Shown one piece after another: positions 58,364 through 64,000 of a DNA stretch of 64,000 bases (positions are counted from its first letter, which is position 1; every line of letters begins with the position of its first letter). This stretch comes from Geobacillus kaustophilus (lineage in GTDB: Bacteria > Bacillota > Bacilli > Bacillales > Anoxybacillaceae). A program made the position numbers and the translations under genes. The stretch is from the NCBI RefSeq assembly GCF_000948285.1, contig NZ_JYBP01000003.1, positions 3,038,001 through 3,102,000 on the forward strand. The letters run 5' to 3'. The notes below the pieces were generated by a model. It was not told the origin of the DNA. It made no database searches and saw only the letters and a program-made list of their open reading frames with translations.

Positions 58364-59482
58364 TCAAGCAAAATGGCGATAAAATTCCGCGATTTTCTCC
58401 ACGACGTACTGCTGCTGCTCCTCTTTCAGCTCTGGGAACATCGGCAGCGACAGCGCTTCTTTCGCCGCTTTTTCCGCCTCCGGCAGCTGCCCTTCTTTAT
58501 ACCCGAGCGAAGCAAACACCGGCTGCAAATGCAACGGCAACGGATAGTACACCATCGTCGCAATCCCTTGTTCTTTCAAAAACGCCTGCAATTCGTCGCG
58601 TTTCGGCGCCCGAATCGTATATTGGTGGAACACATGATAGCGCCCCTCGACTTCTTTCGGCGTCACAACAAGGTCGCCGACCGCCTCCTCTAGCAGGCGC
58701 GTATACGTCGCCGCATGCTTGCGCCGCAATTCCGTCCACCGGTCAAGATGCGGGAATTTGACGCTTAAAATCGCCGCTTGCATCTCATCAAGGCGGCTGT
58801 TGTAGCCGAGCACATGATGATAATATTTCGGCTTGCTGCCATGGACGCGGATGACCCGGCATTTTTCCGCCAGTTCGTCATCGTTCGTAATGATCATGCC
58901 GCCGTCCCCGTATGCGCCCAAGTTTTTCGTCGGGAAGAAGCTGTACGTCGCCGCCGTCCCGAGCTCGCCGACGCATTTCCCGTTGTATTTCGCCCCGATC
59001 GCTTGGGCTGCATCTTCGATGACAACCAATCCGTGCCGCTTGGCAATCGCCGCGATCGCCTCCATATCGGCCATTTGCCCGTACAAATGCACCGGGATGA
59101 TGGCTTTCGTCTTCTCCGTCACCGCCGCTTCAATTTGCGCCGGATCGATGTTGAACGTCACCGGATCGATATCGACAAACACCGGTTTGGCGCCGGCCCG
59201 TGCAATCGCCCCTCCAGTCGCGAAAAAGGTGAACGTCGTCGTGATCACTTCATCGCCCGGCCCGACGCCGGCCGCTTGCAAAGCAATATGTATCGCATCG
59301 CTTCCGTTGCCGCAGCCGATCCCGTGTTTCGCCCGGCTGTAGGCGGCAATTTCTGCTTCCATCTTTTTCACATAGTCCCCCAAAATAAAGCGGGAGGAGC
59401 GCATCACTTCGTCCAATACGCGCATAATCTCCGGCTTCAATTGTTCGTACTGTTCGCTTAAATCCAACATTGGCACATTCAT
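58364..59482 (-). CDS. WbpE-like aminotransferase (DegT/DnrJ/EryC1)
   Basis: 372 residues from MNVPMLDLSEQYEQLKPEIM; GGAGG lies upstream of the ATG at 59482. It is a PLP enzyme: GIGCGNGSDAIHIALQAAGV, VVIEDAAQAIGAKYNGKCVG and SFFPTKNLGAYGDGGMIITN with the Schiff-base Lys. The 'FFPTKNLGAYGDGG' motif matches WbpE, which aminates C3 of UDP-3-keto-GlcNAcA. It is the first gene of the SCWP operon after tagO. Confidence 0.92.
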   Translation of the reverse strand: MNVPMLDLSEQYEQLKPEIMRVLDEVMRSSRFILGDYVKKMEAEIAAYSRAKHGIGCGNGSDAIHIALQAAGVGPGDEVITTTFTFFATGGAIARAGAKPVFVDIDPVTFNIDPAQIEAAVTEKTKAIIPVHLYGQMADMEAIAAIAKRHGLVVIEDAAQAIGAKYNGKCVGELGTAATYSFFPTKNLGAYGDGGMIITNDDELAEKCRVIRVHGSKPKYYHHVLGYNSRLDEMQAAILSVKFPHLDRWTELRRKHAATYTRLLEEAVGDLVVTPKEVEGRYHVFHQYTIRAPKRDELQAFLKEQGIATMVYYPLPLHLQPVFASLGYKEGQLPEAEKAAKEALSLPMFPELKEEQQQYVVEKIAEFYRHFA

Positions 59483-59665
59483 CGCAAGTTCCTCCAAATC
59501 CAAAAAATATAATAAACATGTTTAGTTTATCACATTTGCGCCAATATATAATGACAGTTTTGTGGCAATCTTGGCCTTGCCGCAAAAAAATCAGCGAAGG
59601 AACTGCAGAAGCTGCATAAACAACGAAAAAGAAGGGTATAATTTTCCAAAGACGGGCAATTCCTG

Positions 59666-59701
59666 AAAAAAGCCGTTTGTCCCTTTCATGACACAAACGG
59701 C
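59666..59701 (-). terminator. Terminator after tagO
   Basis: GCCGTTTGT and ACAAACGGC (a nine-pair stem) followed by TTTTTT on the minus strand, 12 bases past the tagO stop. Confidence 0.88.
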
Positions 59702-59712
59702 CCATTTGCTAT

Positions 59713-60795
59713 TTATCGGTCATTTCCGTATACTTTCCGGCTTCCCCGAAGCAGCTTGCGAATAAAGGTCATAAACGGCTTGTACTGATCATTGACCAAG
59801 CCGATCAGTTCAGCAAGCAGTTCCCCAAAGACGATCAAGGCAAAGACGATGAGAATGGACTGCCATAACGTCGAGGCGGAGAACAAAATGGCGCTGATGG
59901 CAAACATAAGACCAAACGCATAAATGAGCAACACCGTGTTGCGATGGGAAAAGCCAAGAGCCAGCAGCCGATGGTGAAGATGCGATTTGTCCGGCGCCGA
60001 AATTGGCCTTTTATTGACAATGCGTCGAATAATGGCAAACGTCGTGTCGAAAATCGGGACGCCCAAAATAATCACCGGAACGACGAAACTGAAAAGCGTC
60101 ACGCTTTTGTAAAGCCCCAGCACCGACAAGACGGAAATCGCATATCCTAAAAACAACGCGCCGGTATCCCCCATGAAAATTTTCGCTGGGTGGAAGTTGT
60201 AAAACAAGAAAGCGATGACGCTGCCCAAGATGATCAGGCAGAGCGTGAAAATGAGCATTTTGCCCGCCATGCCCGCCATGACGGCAATGGCCGCAATCCC
60301 AATGGCAGAAATGCCCGCCGACAGCCCATCGAGCCCGTCGATCAAGTTGATGGCGTTCGTAATGGCGACAATCCAAAATATGGTGATCGGGTAGCTCCAC
60401 AGCCCCAACTCAAACGTGCCGACAAACGGGACGGTCAAAAGATCGACCTTCAGCCCGGAAGCGACAACAACGAGCGCCGCCAGCAGCTGGCCGGCCAGCT
60501 TCACTTTTGGCGACAGCTCGTACAAATCGTCGAGCATCCCGACAAGCACGATGATGATGGCGCCGACCGTCATCCCCGTCACTTGCTCTTTATACACCCC
60601 GCCGACAAAATAGCCGACGGCGACACCGATAAAAATGGCCAATCCCCCGAGCCTTGGCATGACCTTTGTATGCACTTTTCTCCCGTTCGGCCGATCGACC
60701 GCGCCAATTTTGATGGCGAGCTTGATCACGAACGGGGTGATGACCAATACCGTGATAAACGAAGCCAAACATGCCGCAAATGCTTCTATATTCAT
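59713..60795 (-). CDS. tagO: Undecaprenyl-phosphate GlcNAc-1-phosphate transferase (TagO/WecA family)
   Basis: 360 residues from MNIEAFAACLASFITVLVIT (AAGGTGG upstream of the ATG at 60795). It has about eleven membrane helices. Conserved loops are VDRPNGRKVHTKVMPRLGG, VGMLDDLYELSPKVKLAGQL (Asp-Asp), ITNAINLIDGLDGLSAG, KIFMGDTGALFLGY and SHLHHRLLALGFSHR. It starts lipid-linked synthesis of teichoic acids and secondary wall polymers. It lies upstream of, and separate from, the SCWP operon. Confidence 0.95.
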   Translation of the reverse strand: MNIEAFAACLASFITVLVITPFVIKLAIKIGAVDRPNGRKVHTKVMPRLGGLAIFIGVAVGYFVGGVYKEQVTGMTVGAIIIVLVGMLDDLYELSPKVKLAGQLLAALVVVASGLKVDLLTVPFVGTFELGLWSYPITIFWIVAITNAINLIDGLDGLSAGISAIGIAAIAVMAGMAGKMLIFTLCLIILGSVIAFLFYNFHPAKIFMGDTGALFLGYAISVLSVLGLYKSVTLFSFVVPVIILGVPIFDTTFAIIRRIVNKRPISAPDKSHLHHRLLALGFSHRNTVLLIYAFGLMFAISAILFSASTLWQSILIVFALIVFGELLAELIGLVNDQYKPFMTFIRKLLRGSRKVYGNDR

Positions 60796-60843
60796 GTGCA
60801 ACCACCTTGGCCTTATAAAATCGCGAAAACACACATCATCTTT

Positions 60844-60871
60844 ATGTTACCATATACGATGAGTAAATCAA
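60844..60871 (-). promoter_or_regulatory. Probable sigma-A promoter of tagO
   Basis: TTGATT (60871–60866), 16 bases, TAACAT (60849–60844) on the minus strand, about 50 bases before the tagO start. Confidence 0.5.
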
Positions 60872-61001
60872 TCTTTTTTTACACCCCTTTTTTGTCCCCA
60901 ATGATGGAAAATTTCTTTTTCCGCTTGCCGTGAGAAACTCCGAGCGCCAATTCGATGGATGATTCCACATTTTACATCTTCTCTCCACAGGAAACTTCTT
61001 G

Positions 61002-61010
61002 TGCTATAAT
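61002..61010 (+). promoter_or_regulatory. Extended -10 promoter of secA2
   Basis: TGCTATAAT is a perfect extended -10 box about 55 bases before the secA2 ATG. The -35 is weak, as extended -10 promoters allow. Confidence 0.6.
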
Positions 61011-61065
61011 TAGGTTTTAGAGCACTTGGTGCGAATCATGCCTGTCTTAGGAGAGGAATGGACAT

Positions 61066-61185
61066 ATGTTTGCAAAAGTAAAGCAACTATTTGACGAAAG
61101 CGCGCGGGAAGTGCAGCGTCTTGCCAAGCTGGCGGCGCAAATCAATGAATAGGAACCGACCATATCTTCGCTGAGCGATGAACAA
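61066..61185 (+). pseudogene. secA2: 5' end of secA2, cut off by an in-frame TAG
   Basis: The ATG at 61066 has AGGA eight bases upstream and opens [20 protein letters not shown], which is the normal SecA N-terminus. Codon 29 (61150–61152) is TAG, immediately after AAQINE; beyond it the same frame continues [16 protein letters not shown], exactly as in SecA proteins, where a Leu or similar residue would be expected (TTG to TAG is one change). Confidence 0.85.
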
Positions 61186-63459
61186 TTGCGCCAAAAAACG
61201 GTTGCCTTCAAAGAACGGCTTGAAAGAGGCGAGACGCTCGATGACATAAAAACCGAGGCGTTTGCCGTCGTCCGAGAGGCAGCCCGGCGCGTGCTTGGTC
61301 TGCGCCATTACGACGTGCAACTGTTGGGCGGACTGGCGATGCATGAAGGAAACATCGCCGAAATGCAGACCGGGGAAGGAAAGACGTTAGCGGCCACTTT
61401 GCCGAGCTATTTGCACGCCCTCCTTGGGAAAGGCGTCCACATTATTACGGCCAACGAATATTTGGCGCGCCGGGACTGCGAGCAAATGGGTCGTGTGTTC
61501 CGCTTTCTCGGCTTAACCGTCGGCCTCAATGTGTCGCAAATGACGGCCAGCGAGAAAAAAGAAGCGTACGCGGCCGATATCACGTACGGCACCGGAACGG
61601 AGTTCGGCTTCGATTATTTGCGCGACAACATGGTGTACCGTCTTGAGGATAAAGTGCAGCGCCCGCTGTATTACGCGATCATCGATGAAATCGACAGCAT
61701 TTTAATCGACGAAGCGCGCACGCCGCTCATCATCGCCAATAAATCGGGGATCGGAGCCGAATTGTTCCCGATTATGGCGCGCATCGTCCGCACCTTCGAA
61801 GAAGGAAAAGAGTACGAACGGTCCCCAGAGACGAAACAAATTTTCCTCACCGAAGAAGGAGCGCAAAAAATTGAACGGGCGTTTGGCATCGACAACCTAT
61901 ACGACTGGGAGCATCACGTGCTGCTCCATCACGCGATGCAGTCGTTGCGCGCTTGGTTTATCATGCAGCGGGATGTCGATTACATCGTCAAAAACGGCAA
62001 AGTGATGATCGTTGACCCGTTCACCGGCCGGGTGATGGAAGGACGCTCGTTCAGCGACGGCCTGCACCAAGCCATTGAAGCGAAAGAAGGCGTGGAAATC
62101 ACCGAAGAAAACGACATCCAAGCGACGATTACAATCCAAAACTATTTTCGCATGTATGAGAAGTTAGCCGGGATGACGGGAAGCGCCACGCCGTCGAAAG
62201 AAGAATTTTGGCAAACGTACCGGCTGCGCGTCATTACGATTCCGACGAACCGCCCGTCCCGCCGCATTGACTGGGACGACCTCGTCTATGACACATACGA
62301 GGCAAAAGTGAAAAAAGTGATTGAGGAAGTCAAAAAAATGAACGCCATCGGCCGCCCCGTTCTCATCGGCACAACATCAATCGCCCAATCGGAACGGTTG
62401 TCGGAAGAGCTTTCGAAAGCGGGCATTCCCCACCATCTGCTCAACGCCAAAACAGAGGAAGAAGAAGCGCGCATCATCGCGACCGCCGGGCAAAAAGGGC
62501 AAGTGATGATCGCCACCAATATGGCCGGGCGCGGGACCGACATTTTGCTTGGGGAAGGCGTCAAGGAACTTGGCGGGCTGCACATCATCGGCACAGAGCG
62601 CCATGAAAGCCATCGCATCGATATGCAGCTGCGCGGCCGGGCGGGACGCCAAGGGGATCCTGGGTCTTCCCAGTTTATCATTTCGCTCGACGACGATTTA
62701 TTCCGTTTGTATGATCAAGACGAATTGAAAAAATGGCGAAGCAAAGTCGAGACGGATGAAACCGGGCGCATCGTGTCGCCTGACCCGATCAAGTTCGTCC
62801 AAAAGGTGCAAAAGACGATCGAAAACGCCCATTATTCAGCGCGGCTGCATTTATTGAAACTGGACACGGTCATCGACCAGCAAAGCAAAGTCATCTACCA
62901 TATGCGCGACCGCGTTCTGGCGCTAAAGCATGAAGACGTGCTGTCCGAGCTCCTTCAGCACATCCAGCGCCATATGACGCAAACGATCGACCGTTATTGT
63001 CCGGAGGACATCTTTTTTGAAGAGTGGAACATCGAAGGGCTGCACAACGAGCTGGGCCGTGCATTCTTCCAGTTTACCTATCCGCTCGATGATCTTCGCC
63101 ATAAGCAAAAAGAAGAAATCGCCCAGCTCGTTGCGGACGAATACGAATCGCTCAAAGCGGCGCTCGCCGACCTTCCGTGCGACGAAGAGCAAACGATGCG
63201 GCTTAGGCATTTGATGGTCGAAACGATTGACGCCCATTGGATTCGCCACTTAAATCAACTGAATTTATTAAAAGAAGGGATTCATTTGCGCAGCTACGGG
63301 CAAGAGGATCCGTACCGCGCCTTTGAAATGGACGCCTACCGCGAATTTGTCGCGCTGCAACAAGCGATCGACGCCGACATTTGCACAACAGCGATGAACT
63401 ATTTGAAAAGCCAGTTTGTCATCGATGACGAAGCGGCCGCCGCGGCGAACGAAACGTAA
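61186..63459 (+). CDS. secA2: Accessory Sec ATPase SecA2 (N-terminus missing through a nonsense codon)
   Basis: 757 codons remain open from a TTG at 61186. All SecA motor motifs are present: Walker [34 protein letters not shown], the cross-linking-domain [62 protein letters not shown] and [18 protein letters not shown]. The C-terminal zinc tail of SecA1 is absent, as in SecA2. SecA2 exports S-layer proteins in bacilli. The natural start at 61066 is separated by a TAG; re-initiation at 61186 has only a weak ribosome site. Without the N-terminal 40 residues the product may be weak or inactive. Confidence 0.88.
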   Translation: MRQKTVAFKERLERGETLDDIKTEAFAVVREAARRVLGLRHYDVQLLGGLAMHEGNIAEMQTGEGKTLAATLPSYLHALLGKGVHIITANEYLARRDCEQMGRVFRFLGLTVGLNVSQMTASEKKEAYAADITYGTGTEFGFDYLRDNMVYRLEDKVQRPLYYAIIDEIDSILIDEARTPLIIANKSGIGAELFPIMARIVRTFEEGKEYERSPETKQIFLTEEGAQKIERAFGIDNLYDWEHHVLLHHAMQSLRAWFIMQRDVDYIVKNGKVMIVDPFTGRVMEGRSFSDGLHQAIEAKEGVEITEENDIQATITIQNYFRMYEKLAGMTGSATPSKEEFWQTYRLRVITIPTNRPSRRIDWDDLVYDTYEAKVKKVIEEVKKMNAIGRPVLIGTTSIAQSERLSEELSKAGIPHHLLNAKTEEEEARIIATAGQKGQVMIATNMAGRGTDILLGEGVKELGGLHIIGTERHESHRIDMQLRGRAGRQGDPGSSQFIISLDDDLFRLYDQDELKKWRSKVETDETGRIVSPDPIKFVQKVQKTIENAHYSARLHLLKLDTVIDQQSKVIYHMRDRVLALKHEDVLSELLQHIQRHMTQTIDRYCPEDIFFEEWNIEGLHNELGRAFFQFTYPLDDLRHKQKEEIAQLVADEYESLKAALADLPCDEEQTMRLRHLMVETIDAHWIRHLNQLNLLKEGIHLRSYGQEDPYRAFEMDAYREFVALQQAIDADICTTAMNYLKSQFVIDDEAAAAANET

Positions 63460-63497
63460 CCACGGCGCAACATGCCGCCCCGTAAAGGAGGTTCTCC

Positions 63498-64000
63498 ATG
63501 ATTTTCCGACGAAAACAACGCACAGAGCTAGAGGCCAAGCCGCCGGCGCTACACGCTGAACAGCCGAAACAGCCGGAGGCCGGGACGAAGACGACGCTGT
63601 CGTTCCATCCAGACTGGCAGCTGTCTCCGGAAGAAACGTACGTCTATCGCTTTTACCACGAACAGCTGCCGCCGCTTCAGCCAAACCAAATTTCCATTTC
63701 CGGCATCAAGCTGATCGAATACAACGATGGATTTGTCGCTGTCGCCATATTGCGAAACACGCTGCCGAAGCCGGTCCGCTTTGAACGCGTTCGCCTGTTG
63801 CTGCTTGGCGAGGATGGCACAGCCATTGCCCGCAAGGAGTTTGATATGAGTTCTTTTGGTGAACTGCCGCCGATGACGGCCCGCCCGTGGCGGTTCTTGT
63901 TCGCCGCCGAGGACAAGCTCGTCGACCAGCTACCGACAGAAAACTGGAAGATCGCCTTTGAACTGAAGCCGGCGCACCGTCTTGATCTAGAAAAAAGCTG
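63498..64000 (+). CDS. slaP: Accessory Sec system S-layer assembly protein SlaP (partial)
   Basis: The ATG at 63498 follows AAAGGAGG. The frame opens MIFRRKQRTELEAKPPALHA and stays open to the window end. SLAP-type duplicated domain motifs are visible: LSPEETYVYRFYHEQLPPLQ, PNQISISGIKLIEYNDGFV and FDMSSFGELPPMTARPWRFL. In Bacillus anthracis SlaP acts with SecA2 in S-layer protein secretion. It starts 38 bases after secA2. Confidence 0.88.
   Translation, partial: MIFRRKQRTELEAKPPALHAEQPKQPEAGTKTTLSFHPDWQLSPEETYVYRFYHEQLPPLQPNQISISGIKLIEYNDGFVAVAILRNTLPKPVRFERVRLLLLGEDGTAIARKEFDMSSFGELPPMTARPWRFLFAAEDKLVDQLPTENWKIAFELKPAHRLDLEKS

Noticed and set aside
1..64000. tRNA, rRNA, CRISPR arrays, prophage or intact transposase genes
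   Set aside because: None was seen on either strand; the hairpin-rich segments lack tRNA features and no repeat-spacer pattern occurs.

Overview
The window looks like chromosomal DNA of a thermophilic Geobacillus-type bacillus. The order hpf–fliT/fliS/fliD/flaG … hag–csrA–fliW–yviE–flgL–flgK–flgN–flgM–yvyF–comFC–comFA–degV–degU–degS–yvyE–LCP–lyt genes–tagO follows the Bacillus subtilis 'late flagellar / competence / cell wall' neighbourhood. Codon use is moderately GC-rich, and Shine-Dalgarno sites are strong, with many TTG and GTG starts. No rRNA, tRNA, CRISPR array or intact transposase gene was seen.

Layout. 1–1.8 kb: the 5' part of hpf and a degenerate HD-GYP gene. 1.8–4.6 kb: the filament-cap and chaperone operon (flaG, fliD, fliS, fliT; minus strand). 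4.6–5.8 kb: a decayed accessory patch with small unknown genes and a frameshifted gene. 5.8–23.2 kb: an inserted flagellin-glycosylation island. It holds pseudaminic-acid genes (pseC, an SDR gene, pseI, pseG, pseF, pseB), an AT-rich sugar and glycosyltransferase module (ATP-grasp, HAD, manC, two GT4 enzymes, one unknown protein) and a 1052-residue Maf/DUF115–FkbM fusion. Two copies of a multi-hairpin miniature element flank the AT-rich module in inverted orientation, and one copy has split a small gene. 23.4–29.7 kb: hag with a CsrA-type leader hairpin, then csrA, fliW, yviE, flgL, flgK, flgN, flgM and yvyF. 29.8–34.3 kb: an extra flagellar cassette (YaaR-like, second flagellin, second FliS, FlhB-tail protein, FliK/YlqG-like protein) between yvyF and comFC. 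34.3–39.9 kb: comFC, comFA, degV, degU, degS. 40–46.7 kb (plus strand): yvyE, an LCP ligase, an amidase with seven SH3 repeats, an SH3 lipid-facing or secreted protein, and a SpoIID/LytB protein. 46.8–60.8 kb (minus strand): a cell-wall polysaccharide cluster with TagO, a WbpA/B/E/D/I set for UDP-ManNAc3NAcA, Wzx, Wzy, Wzz-like and three glycosyltransferases. 61–64 kb (plus strand): secA2 with an in-frame TAG at codon 29, then the start of the S-layer assembly gene slaP.

How the genes work together. Four sigma-D promoters (TAAA, 14–16 bases, [G/T]CCGATAT) drive hag, flgM, the second fliS/flagellin pair and the FliK-like gene. The glycosylation island would make CMP-pseudaminic acid and probably a further decoration for Hag, attached by the Maf-type protein. 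The right third makes a secondary cell-wall polymer, which LCP enzymes attach to peptidoglycan and which could anchor an S-layer secreted by the SecA2/SlaP system. Functions are assigned from motifs and recalled families only; no searches were run.
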